Source: Candidatus Hydrogenedens sp. (GTDB lineage: Bacteria > Hydrogenedentota > Hydrogenedentia > Hydrogenedentales > JAEUWI01). Taken from it: a stretch of DNA of 34,818 nucleotides. This document shows, in pieces, positions 1 to 7,098 of the stretch. The notes below the pieces were generated by a model. The model did no database searches, was not told where the DNA came from, and saw only the letters and a program-made list of their open reading frames with translations. Within the stretch, counting starts at the first letter, position 1. Every line of letters begins with the position of its first letter. The stretch lies in NCBI GenBank assembly GCA_016125095.1, contig WGMK01000034.1:1-34818 (forward strand), written 5' to 3'. The position numbers and the translations under genes were made by a program.

Positions 1-140
1 CAGCTTCAAAAACCTCACCGACGGGGAATTGAATACCTACGTCGACAAGCTCAACAATCGTCCCAGAAAGAAACTCGGATTCCGCACCCCGGCACAGGTC
101 TTCCTCGAAAAGCCTGTTGCAATTAGACTTTGAATCTGCG
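1..140 (+). mobile_element. Right end of an IS30-like insertion sequence (partial)
   Basis: The contig begins inside an insertion sequence. Bases 4-140 are identical, in inverted orientation, to bases 34682-34818 at the other end of the window. Identity stops at base 140, seven bases after the transposase stop, which places the outer end of the element there. The terminal motif GACTTTGAATCTGCG resembles the ends of some IS30-family elements. The insertion interrupts the surface-protein gene that follows. Confidence 0.8.
2..133 (+). CDS. IS30-family transposase, C-terminal fragment
   Basis: Forty-three codons of the transposase C-terminus are present and the rest lies beyond the contig edge. 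The peptide contains LNNRPRKKLGFRTPAQVF, the hallmark end of the DDE catalytic domain of IS30-family transposases (typically N-x-RPRK-x-L-x-Y/F-x-TP-x-E/Q-VF). The enzyme would cut and join IS ends. The reading frame stops at TGA 131-133. The same frame then stays open into the interrupted surface-protein gene, so no coding fusion is made. An identical copy lies on the minus strand at the right edge. Confidence 0.85.
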   Translation, partial: SFKNLTDGELNTYVDKLNNRPRKKLGFRTPAQVFLEKPVAIRL

Positions 141-1891
141 TTTTTCCAGAAGGAAATGCCGTCTTCACGCAAGACAATCATGTGCTCGGCACGGGTCGCG
201 GCCAGTGGTGGCGGTGGAATCTATCGACGTTCGCTCTGGTGGCGAGCGGAACGTATTCCGAGTGTCCAGGGGGTGAATTTGCCGAGGCTCCCTGCGGAGG
301 TGTGCGGGCGTTGATAGGGGATACCATTCTACTGCATGGAAACAACCGCACGCTGAGCTTTAACGCTGTTAGTGGCACATTCCAAGGCGATCTGGGGAGT
401 TCCTCTTATATTTTCGACTCGCATGGCGATGGAGGCAGTGGCACGGAACTCTTCGCTTGGTCGTACGATTACACGGCGCTCGGCGGAAACCGCTACGAGC
501 GTGTTTCCTATCCGTCGCTTGCGACGATCGATACGGTGGAAGAGAGCAAGCGCTACAATGCCCTTCCCCCTCTTTATTCGGAAGACGGCCAGACAGCCGT
601 TCTTGTTGGCCGAAACGGATTCATCGCGGTTGACATGATTTCCGGACTCCAGCGGCCGGCCATTGGCACCAACGCTGTATCCGAACCCAACGGCGGCTCG
701 CGACACGCGGCGCTATCGCCCGACGGCACGCGCGTTGCCATTGCGCAGACCGACGACGACCTCGACTTCAGCGTTGTTCTATACGACGTAAGCGACGGCA
801 CCACGCTGCAGACGTTTTCACCGCCACCGGGCCTTGCCGGAACGACTCGTGACTTTCTCGTTTACGGTGGCCTGGCTTTTGCACCGGACGGCGGAGCGGT
901 GTACGGTGAATACTCAGGGATCAATTCTCTTGCAGAGCCGATTGAAGCCAGTGTGAAGTGGAACGCGCAGACCGGTGCGGTCGTTTGGAATGCCGCAGAG
1001 AGCGGAACTTTCGACAGCTCTTATTCTGCGGAGCCGCAACCGCGCACTTCTGTCGACGGTACTAAGCTGCTGTGCGCATCAGGAATACGAAACTCTGTGA
1101 ATGGCGCACTGCTAATACCAATTACGTTTTCTTATGGCGATACCAACTTGTTTTCAGGCGACCTCGGTACGCGCTACCGTTATTTCCCCGACATGTTCAG
1201 TGGAGGCTGCCAATGGACCCGGGTCGCGACGGGTGAGACACTGCCTTCTAATCTCGATTGCGGTTTCACTCTCTACGTGACATTATCGACCAATGGCGAC
1301 ATCGTGATGAGCGAATACGGCGCTTGGGGCCGAAGCACGGGGCAAAAGCTACGCGAATTCATTCCCGGCGAACCTTTTTATTATGGCGCTCCATCGCGAT
1401 TCCTGCAAGACGTAAATCGATTTGCTTTTGAATATGGCTCGACCCTCCTTTACTGGGATACCGAAGGGATAACCGGCGAGGGCGGCCCGGAAGGCGAAGC
1501 CGATGGAGAGGGCGAGGCTGATGGAGAAAGTGAAGCGACAACCATTACTGCGAGTAGCGGCTTGCCCGAGGAATTCCGCCGGCTCGTGCTCACCGCTCCG
1601 GCCGGCACCGGGCATCGCTGGAAGAAGAACGGGGTCTATCTGGCAGATGACGCTCCCCGCCTGACCGGCACGCAAAGCCGCTACCTGGTCTTCGATCCGG
1701 TGCTGCTTTCCGACGCTGGTTACTACACCTGCGAGTACGATAACGACAGCAAGGTCATTGTCGAAACGCCGCCATACTTTGTCGAAGTGTATCCACTCGG
1801 AAGTCTGCCAGCGGCTTCGAATTGGAGTCTTGCGGCCGCTGCGATTGCTATTGCCCTCGCCGGTTTCTTAATTAGGCGATCGCACACCTAA
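140..1891 (+). pseudogene. Surface protein with beta-propeller, Ig-like domain and C-terminal sorting tail; 5' end cut by the IS
   Basis: The frame is open from the IS junction at 140 without a proper start. The first ATG (182) is internal to a propeller-like repeat, so I read this as the 3' part of a larger gene. Repeats with phrases such as ALSPDGTRVAIAQTDDD and LAFAPDGGAVYGEY, recurring every 40-60 residues, fit a WD40/YVTN-type beta-propeller. An acidic Glu/Gly linker follows (about 1480-1540). Then comes an Ig-like domain with W-x-KNG and DAGYYTCEY, giving the Trp and Cys of an I-set fold. The tail is LPAASNW, about 18 hydrophobic residues, then RR. This resembles the IPTL-CTERM type of envelope sorting signal (I/L-P-x-x-S-x-W). 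The protein was probably exported and surface anchored. Its ligand is unknown. Confidence 0.7.
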
Positions 1892-1945
1892 ACCTCCCAC
1901 CCCGCCCCCGGGTCTCGACGCAGCGATTTGCGGCGAGGCCCGGGG

Positions 1946-2262
1946 ATCTCCAATAATCGCGACTATCGACTTGCTCTAAGGGCAGACACTCCCCTACCAG
2001 ATGTTCGAGCCCGTCGCCCAGCTTCAGGAGTTCGGCCCGCTCTACGGGAGTCAGGAGGATGCGCTCGCTCTTCACACGCGCCCGCCGGACCCGCATCTGC
2101 GCCTAGAGGAATCGGACCTGAAGGTAGTGACGCGGTTGGAGCCACCGCCAGCACAGCGCGACGACGGTAAGAAGGGGGGTGTCCACATGAATTCCCTTGA
2201 GGCTCAGGCGTGCAAGTGGCCTTGCAATAGGCGGCTATGGGTCAGGCTTACACTTCTGCACA
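1946..2262 (-). mobile_element. Decayed IS481/IS3-like element, 5' end with transposase N-terminus
   Basis: Read on the minus strand, the element appears to begin at 2262 with TGTGCAGAAGTGTAAGCC, a TGT-type terminal repeat. A GTG start (2186-2184) opens a frame reading VDTPLLTVVALCWRWLQP. An in-frame TAG at 2105-2103 interrupts it, and the same frame then continues with RVKSERILLTPVERAELLKL. That phrase resembles the N-terminal region of integrase-core transposases in planctomycete-like genomes. The similarity fades near 1946 and the catalytic domain is absent. I recognise this from memory, so the family call is tentative, but the internal stop and the truncation are visible. Confidence 0.5.
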
Positions 2263-2612
2263 CCCCAGCTCACCAGTTCCCGTTACGCCCTCAGGGCCGC
2301 GCCGGGGCCGATAGGTCCACCGGCATAGCCGATCTCATCCAATCGATGCTCTCCGGTCCCCGTCCGGGGCGTTGGGCTTGCCTCGGTTAAAGGGGATGGT
2401 GCCCATAGCCAGGTCACGACGCCCATTCCTCTGGGTTTACTGGCCGACAGCCCGCAGCCTTGGCCGAGTCCGCCTCCCCGGCGTTTGGCACCCAAAGTCC
2501 CCCGACCAACTCCGCGTGTCTCGGTCCTGTTTCTTGCAGGATGGTCTGCCAGTCCGGACGTTTCCGCCCCATTCTTCCCCGCCGAACGGCCGCCAGTGTG
2601 CCGTGCTGGCAG
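2263..2612. other. Gene-poor stretch without a recognisable gene
   Basis: Several overlapping open frames run through here on both strands. None has a recognisable domain, a good ribosome binding site or consistent coding character. One of them continues into the STAS gene only because no stop intervenes. The stretch lies between a decayed transposase and a tRNA remnant, so it is best seen as residue of past insertions. Confidence 0.5.
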
Positions 2613-2650
2613 TCAAGAGGTCAGCGGTTCGATCCCGCTTACCTCCACCA
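2613..2650 (+). other. tRNA 3'-end remnant (T-arm, acceptor strand, CCA)
   Basis: The stretch contains a perfect T-arm (stem AGCGG 2623-2627, loop TTCGATC, stem CCGCT 2635-2639), an acceptor 3' strand TACCTCC (2640-2646), discriminator A and an encoded CCA (2648-2650). A matching 5' acceptor strand (GGAGGTA) and a D-arm are not found in the 80 bases upstream, and no paired anticodon stem is visible. It is therefore only the 3' part of a tRNA. Such fragments are typical footprints of integration at a tRNA 3' end, or of deletion of the 5' half. Confidence 0.65.
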
Positions 2651-2660
2651 TCGGAAATTC

Positions 2661-2701
2661 ACACCGGCCGGATTCTCGAATCCGGCCGGTGTTTTGTTTT
2701 T
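2661..2701 (+). terminator. Strong intrinsic terminator after the tRNA remnant
   Basis: A perfect 15-bp inverted repeat (arms 2661-2675 and 2678-2692, starting ACACCGGCCGG) has a 2-base spacer and is followed by TTTGTTTTT. It sits 10 bases after the encoded CCA, as expected for the terminator of a once complete tRNA gene. Confidence 0.85.
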
Positions 2702-2785
2702 GGAGCGTCCCGAGTTCGCGAAAAGCGGCGGCGTAGGGTACTATGGCCGTCTGATTTCGAACTTCGTGCAACGAGGGCATCGCGC

Positions 2786-3160
2786 ATGGACGGCTTGGTG
2801 GATATCGATCGGTACGGCAGCATTTTCGTGGTAAGCGTGCGGGATTGCCCGCGGCTGGACCAGTCGAATGTAGACGAATTCGGCGCGGCGCTGGTGGCCC
2901 ACCTCGAGGCGCACCCCGGCTGCCACCTGCTGGTCAGCTTCGCAGGCGTGGAATTCATCTCGAGCGCCGTGTTGTCCGAGCTGATCCACGCGCGGCGGCT
3001 CTCGGAAAAGGCGGGCGGCAGCGTGCGGGTCTGCGCGCTGAGCACCTATGTAGCCAGCGTGTTTGAGGTCACCCACCTCGATGGCGCCTTCAAGGCCGCG
3101 GGCCACGTGCGCGATGCCGCCGAGGCCTTTAACCGCGATATCGAGGGTGCGGGGGTATAG
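2786..3160 (+). CDS. STAS-domain protein (anti-sigma factor antagonist-like)
   Basis: This 124-residue protein is essentially one STAS domain. It begins with a beta-strand segment (GSIFVVSVRDCPRLDQSNVDEF), continues with HLLVSFAGVEFISSAVLSEL and ends with an amphipathic helix. The segment FAGVEFISSAVLSEL corresponds to the D-x-S-x-V-x-x-I-D-S-S-G-L loop of SpoIIAA-type antagonists. Ser59 or Ser60 would be the phosphorylatable residue. The usual Asp and Gly of the loop are replaced, so phospho-switching is not certain. I chose ATG 2786 because upstream codons in this frame run through the terminator and tRNA remnant. Its stop lies seven bases before the kdsD start, so the two are probably cotranscribed. 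No partner kinase is in the window. Confidence 0.75.
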   Translation: MDGLVDIDRYGSIFVVSVRDCPRLDQSNVDEFGAALVAHLEAHPGCHLLVSFAGVEFISSAVLSELIHARRLSEKAGGSVRVCALSTYVASVFEVTHLDGAFKAAGHVRDAAEAFNRDIEGAGV

Positions 3161-3167
3161 TTGCACG

Positions 3168-4166
3168 ATGGCCGCGCGTATCGAAGCAACCCCGCTGAAG
3201 CCGGCAACGCTCGAGGCCTTCCGACAGGCGCTTGCGATTGAGCTCGAGGCGCTTCGGGCGTTCGCGGCGGGCGATCATCCCGATCTTGAGGCCGCCGTAC
3301 GTCTGCTCGCGGCCTGCACTGGGAAGGTTGTCTTCACGGGCGTGGGCAAGTGCGGGTATGTGTGCAGCAAGCTGGCCGCCACCTTCACCAGCGTGGGCAT
3401 TCCCGCAGTATTCCTGCACCCCGCCGAGGCCATTCATGGCGACCTGGGCATCGTGCAGCCGGGCGATGTGGCCGTCGTGCTTTCCAACAGCGGCGAAACG
3501 CAGGAAATTACGACCGTGCTGCCGCACCTGCAGGCGGCCGGGGTGCCCCTGATCGCTTTCACCGGGCGGCCGGAATCTACCCTGGCGCGGGCGAGCGACG
3601 CCGTGCTGGTGACCCGGGTGGCGCGCGAGGCGGACCCGCTGGACACGGCGCCCACCGCAAGCACGACCGTGATGCTGGCCGCGGGCGACGCGCTGGCCGC
3701 CGCAGCCATGCAGGAACGCGGCTTCACCAAGGCGGACTACGGACGCTTCCATCCGGGCGGCAGCCTGGGCCAGCGGCTGCTCTGCAAGGTGGATACGATC
3801 ATGCACGCGGACGCCGGACTGCCGGTGGTATCGCCGGATACGCCCGTGCGCGAGGTTATCTTCGAGATCACCTCGAAGCGGCTTGGCGCGGCCATTGTGG
3901 CCGGACCGGACCGCTCGCTGCTGGGGTACATTACCGACGGCGATCTGCGGCGGCTGTTTGCCGCGCACCAGCATCCGCTCGAGCTGCCCGCCAGCGATAT
4001 CATGACGCAGGCCCCGAAGGCCACGCGCTGCGGCGTACTCGCCGTCGATGCGCTCCGCCAGATGGAGGCCGTGACCATCACCAGCCTGCCCGTGCTCGAC
4101 GAGCAGGGCTGCGTCGCCGGGCTGGTACACATGCACGACATCATCAAGCTCGGCATTTCCGTTTAG
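3168..4166 (+). CDS. kdsD: Arabinose-5-phosphate isomerase (KdsD/KpsF)
   Basis: KdsD converts D-ribulose 5-phosphate to D-arabinose 5-phosphate, the first step toward Kdo of LPS. The 332-residue length fits the family (about 328). An N-terminal SIS domain carries GVGKCG (58-63), LHPAEAIHGDLG (83-94) with the catalytic-type histidines, NSGET (107-111) and HPGGSLG (195-201). Two CBS domains follow (about 208-332). The usual GxGKSG motif has Cys62 where most members have Ser. The next pathway-related gene, kdsA, starts 24 bases after the stop, which supports the assignment. ATG 3168 follows the STAS stop by seven bases. Confidence 0.93.
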   Translation: MAARIEATPLKPATLEAFRQALAIELEALRAFAAGDHPDLEAAVRLLAACTGKVVFTGVGKCGYVCSKLAATFTSVGIPAVFLHPAEAIHGDLGIVQPGDVAVVLSNSGETQEITTVLPHLQAAGVPLIAFTGRPESTLARASDAVLVTRVAREADPLDTAPTASTTVMLAAGDALAAAAMQERGFTKADYGRFHPGGSLGQRLLCKVDTIMHADAGLPVVSPDTPVREVIFEITSKRLGAAIVAGPDRSLLGYITDGDLRRLFAAHQHPLELPASDIMTQAPKATRCGVLAVDALRQMEAVTITSLPVLDEQGCVAGLVHMHDIIKLGISV

Positions 4167-4189
4167 CCGATTGCTGGGAGTTCGCCGCC

Positions 4190-4975
4190 ATGCCTTCTCA
4201 TCCGCTCTTGTACATCGCCGGGCCGTGCGTGCTGGAAGACGAGGAGATCGCGCTCTCCATCGGCCGCCGGCTGCTCGAAATCACCGAGCCTTTCGGTGTC
4301 CGCTTCGTGTTCAAGGCGAGCTACGACAAGGCCAACCGGACATCGGTGGAAGCCTACCGCGGACCCGGCCTGACACGCGGCCTCGAGATTCTCCGCACCG
4401 TGAAACAGGAACTCGGGGTGCCGGTGCTGAGCGATATCCACGATGTCACCCAGGTCGGCCCGGCGGCAGAGGTACTCGACTACCTGCAGATACCGGCCTT
4501 CCTGTGCCGGCAGACCGACCTGCTGGTGGAGGCGGGCCGCAGCGGGAAGATCGTCAACATCAAGAAGGGGCAGTTCGTCGCACCGGAAGATCTGCGCTTC
4601 GCCATCGGCAAGGTCGAGTCTACCGGCAACCACAACATTGTGCTGACCGAGCGGGGCACCTTTTTCGGCTACCACAACCTCGTCGTCGATTTCCGGTCCT
4701 TCGATATCCTGCGGGATCTTGGTTATCCGGTGGTATTCGACGCCACGCACAGCGTGCAGCGGCCCTCGGCCGGAGGCACTTCGGGCGGCAACCGCGAATA
4801 CGTGATGCCGCTGGCGCGCGCGGCGGCGGCCTACGGCATCGACGGTCTCTTCACCGAGGTGTATCCCGATCCTGCCCTTGCGAAATGCGATGGTCCGAAT
4901 TCGCTGCCGCTGGACGACGTGCCCACGCTGCTTCGGCAGGTCACCGGCATCCGGTCGGTCCTGGCCGAGGGCTAA
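4190..4975 (+). CDS. kdsA: 3-deoxy-D-manno-octulosonate 8-phosphate synthase
   Basis: KdsA condenses phosphoenolpyruvate with arabinose 5-phosphate to Kdo-8-phosphate. The protein has 261 residues, slightly short for the family (270-285). Signatures are IAGPCVLED (9-17), FKASYDKANRTS (41-52), NIKKGQF (123-129), FDATHSVQRPSA (183-194) and TEVYPDP (222-228). Cys13, His187, Glu223 and Asp234 match the four metal ligands of the metal-dependent class (as in Aquifex), whereas the metal-independent class has Asn at the Cys position. GGGAG upstream of ATG 4190 is a plausible ribosome site. The gene converges on sufD with only seven bases between the stops and no visible terminator. Confidence 0.95.
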   Translation: MPSHPLLYIAGPCVLEDEEIALSIGRRLLEITEPFGVRFVFKASYDKANRTSVEAYRGPGLTRGLEILRTVKQELGVPVLSDIHDVTQVGPAAEVLDYLQIPAFLCRQTDLLVEAGRSGKIVNIKKGQFVAPEDLRFAIGKVESTGNHNIVLTERGTFFGYHNLVVDFRSFDILRDLGYPVVFDATHSVQRPSAGGTSGGNREYVMPLARAAAAYGIDGLFTEVYPDPALAKCDGPNSLPLDDVPTLLRQVTGIRSVLAEG

Positions 4976-4982
4976 TCCCGCT

Positions 4983-6311
4983 CTACCGGATCGGGCTGTA
5001 CTTCTCGAAAATGTAGTCGTTGAGGCGCTCGGTGAGCGGCTCGATTTCGACCTCGTCCACAATCTCGTCGGCGAAGCCATAGGTGAGCATCGCGCGCGCC
5101 ATTTCCTCGCCGATGCCGCGGCTGCGGAAGTAGAAGACCACCTCTTCCGGCGGCGACCCGATGGTGGCGCCGTGGGTGCACTTCACGTCGTCCGCGTAGA
5201 TTTCGAGCTGCGGCTTGGCGTCGATGGTGGCGGTATCGCTGAGCAGCAGGTTGTTGCTGAGCTGATCCGAATCGGTCTGCTGCGCCTCGCGATGCACATG
5301 CACCTTGCCGGCGAAGACCGCCTTGCTCGCGTCGCCCAGAATGCCCTTGTACAGAATGCGGCTGCGGCAGTGCGGCACCACGTGGGTGATGTCGAGCGCG
5401 TTGTCGAGCAGGCGATCGCGGTCGTTCAGGTACAGCCCCACGAGGTTGCACTCGGCGTTCTCGCCCTCGAGCCGCACACACACCTGGTTGCGCACAATCT
5501 GCCCGCGGAAAGAGAAGCCGAAGGCGCCGTAGTAGCTGTCGCGATCCAGCCGGGTCTCGGTCGTCGCCAGGTGGTTCCCCGCGTCGGCCTCGCTCACCAC
5601 CTTGTAGTGCTCCAGCCGCGCGTTCGGCGCCAGGGCCGCCTCGGTCACGATATTGTTCAAATACTGCGGCGCACCCGGCAGCGCCCCGTGCGATTCGATG
5701 AGCTGCACCTGCGCGCCCTGCTCGAGTATCACGAGATTGCGCACGTTGGCGGCCGTGTCGGCGCCGCGCGCGGACGTGAGGTACAACACATGCAGGGGCG
5801 TTTCCGGCGCGGCGTTCTTCGCGGCGCGCAGGTAGAGGCCGTCCTGAATCAGCGCGCTATTGAGCGCGGTGTAGGCATTGCGGTCGCGCAGATACCGGTT
5901 GAGGTGCTGCTCGGCGTGCGCGGCCTCGGGGCCGGCCAGCGCATCGTGCAGCGACGCCAAAACCACGCCCTCGGGCAGCGCATCAAGGCTGCTGAGTTCC
6001 GGCGCGAAGTAGCCGTCGACGAAAACGATCTCGGGCCAGCCCTGCGCGGCGAAACTCCACGGGGCCGCGTCCTCGCGCGTGAGGCCGTGCGCCGTGGGTC
6101 CCGTGAGCGGCGCGTAATCCGTCTGCACGATCGGCGCGATGTTGGTGTGCCGCCATTCCTCCATCTTGGTGTGGGGGAAGGGCGTCTGTTCGAACAGGCT
6201 GGCCCCGCTGCTGCGGATCTGCTTGAGCCATTCCGGACTGCCGTTGGCCGGCAGCGCGCGGAGCGCCTCGAGAAGATGCGCCTTGGGCTGCGCTTGGGTG
6301 GATTCCGTCAT
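4983..6311 (-). CDS. sufD: Fe-S cluster assembly protein SufD
   Basis: SufD pairs with SufB, and with SufC forms the SufBC2D scaffold on which Fe-S clusters are built in the cytoplasm. The 442-residue protein has the SufD start (KMEEWRHTNIAPI) and the long right-handed beta-helix of the SufBD family. Its end reads CTHGATIGSPPEEVVFYFRSRGIGEEMARAMLTYGFADEIV, the conserved C-terminal region with the His (THGAT) thought to act at the SufB-SufD interface. It is the last gene of the sufB-sufC-sufD operon, 16 bases after sufC. No sufS or sufU follows, because the next gene (kdsA) is convergent. The cysteine desulfurase must therefore be elsewhere. Confidence 0.93.
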   Translation of the reverse strand: MTESTQAQPKAHLLEALRALPANGSPEWLKQIRSSGASLFEQTPFPHTKMEEWRHTNIAPIVQTDYAPLTGPTAHGLTREDAAPWSFAAQGWPEIVFVDGYFAPELSSLDALPEGVVLASLHDALAGPEAAHAEQHLNRYLRDRNAYTALNSALIQDGLYLRAAKNAAPETPLHVLYLTSARGADTAANVRNLVILEQGAQVQLIESHGALPGAPQYLNNIVTEAALAPNARLEHYKVVSEADAGNHLATTETRLDRDSYYGAFGFSFRGQIVRNQVCVRLEGENAECNLVGLYLNDRDRLLDNALDITHVVPHCRSRILYKGILGDASKAVFAGKVHVHREAQQTDSDQLSNNLLLSDTATIDAKPQLEIYADDVKCTHGATIGSPPEEVVFYFRSRGIGEEMARAMLTYGFADEIVDEVEIEPLTERLNDYIFEKYSPIR

Positions 6312-6327
6312 GGTCGCGCCTCCGCTA

Positions 6328-7098
6328 TCAGGCCGTGGCCGTTTCGGCGGGCGCTTCTTCCGACAGCCAGTCGTAGCCGCGCTCTTCGAGTTCGAGCGCC
6401 AGCTCCTTGCCGCCGGATTTCACGATGCGGCCCTTGTGCATCACGTGCACGAAGTCCGGCACGATGTGGCTGAGCAGCCGCTGGTAGTGCGTGACCACGA
6501 TGAACGCGCGGTTCGGCGTGCGGAGGCTGTTGACGCCCTCGGACACGATGCGCAGCGCGTCGATATCGAGGCCGGAATCGGTCTCATCGAGAATCGCCAG
6601 GCGCGGCTCCATGATGGCAAGCTGCAGGATTTCATTGCGCTTCTTCTCGCCGCCCGAAAAGCCGTGGTTCACAAAGCGCTCCGCGAACTTCGCGTCCACG
6701 TTGATCTGCTCCATCTTCTCCTTCAGCAGCTTGCGGAAGGCGGGCAGGTCGAGTTCATCGAAGCCGCGGCTCTTGCGCACCTCGTTCACCGAGGCGTGCA
6801 GGAAGTACTCGTTGGTGATGCCGGGAATCTCGACTGGGTACTGGAACGCCAGAAAGAGGCCCAGGCGCGCGCGTTCTTCGGCGGGCAGCTCGAGCAGGTC
6901 TTCGCCGAGGAAGGATACTTCGCTGTCCTCGTCTACCTCGTAGGCTTCGTTGCCCGCCAGCACGCCCGCGAGCGTGCTCTTGCCGGAGCCGTTCGGCCCC
7001 ATGATGGCGTGCACTTCGCCTTCTTTCACGCTCAGGTTGATTCCATTCAGAATCTGGTTGTCGTCTACCGACGCCTTAAGATTCTTGATATCCAGCAT
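6328..7098 (-). CDS. sufC: Fe-S cluster assembly ATPase SufC
   Basis: SufC is the ABC-type ATPase of the SufBC2D complex. It powers the conformational change during cluster assembly and is not a membrane transporter. The 256 residues contain Walker A GPNGSGKST (34-42), a Q-loop at Gln86 (AFQYPVEIPG), signature FSGGEKKR (147-154), Walker B LAILDETDSGLD (167-178) and switch His204. ETDSGLD, instead of the DEPT of many ABC proteins, is typical for SufC. The start codon overlaps the sufB stop by one base (TAATG), so translation is probably coupled. Confidence 0.96.
   Translation of the reverse strand: MLDIKNLKASVDDNQILNGINLSVKEGEVHAIMGPNGSGKSTLAGVLAGNEAYEVDEDSEVSFLGEDLLELPAEERARLGLFLAFQYPVEIPGITNEYFLHASVNEVRKSRGFDELDLPAFRKLLKEKMEQINVDAKFAERFVNHGFSGGEKKRNEILQLAIMEPRLAILDETDSGLDIDALRIVSEGVNSLRTPNRAFIVVTHYQRLLSHIVPDFVHVMHKGRIVKSGGKELALELEERGYDWLSEEAPAETATA

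Noticed and set aside
2584..2600. A 17-base match to a cloning-vector polylinker (AACGGCCGCCAGTGTGC)
   Set aside because: The similarity comes from memory and stops after 17 bases. The flanks do not match a vector and the contig is otherwise consistent with genomic DNA, so chance is more likely than contamination.
2175..2650. A tmRNA gene (tRNA-like ends, GGGGGTG at 2175 able to pair with TACCTCC at 2640, some long-range pairing)
   Set aside because: The conserved TTCGAC segment, the tag reading frame ending in Ala-Leu-Ala-Ala-stop and the usual pseudoknots are missing, and the proposed 5' end coincides with the start of the decayed transposase.
2372..2785. N-terminal extension of the STAS protein, or a separate protein
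   Set aside because: The open frame runs through the tRNA remnant and the terminator hairpin and has no domain or ribosome site. The STAS domain begins right after ATG 2786.
4878..6473. Long open frame on the plus strand opposite sufD
   Set aside because: Antisense shadow. The minus strand encodes a full SufD with conserved motifs in an operon with sufC and sufB.
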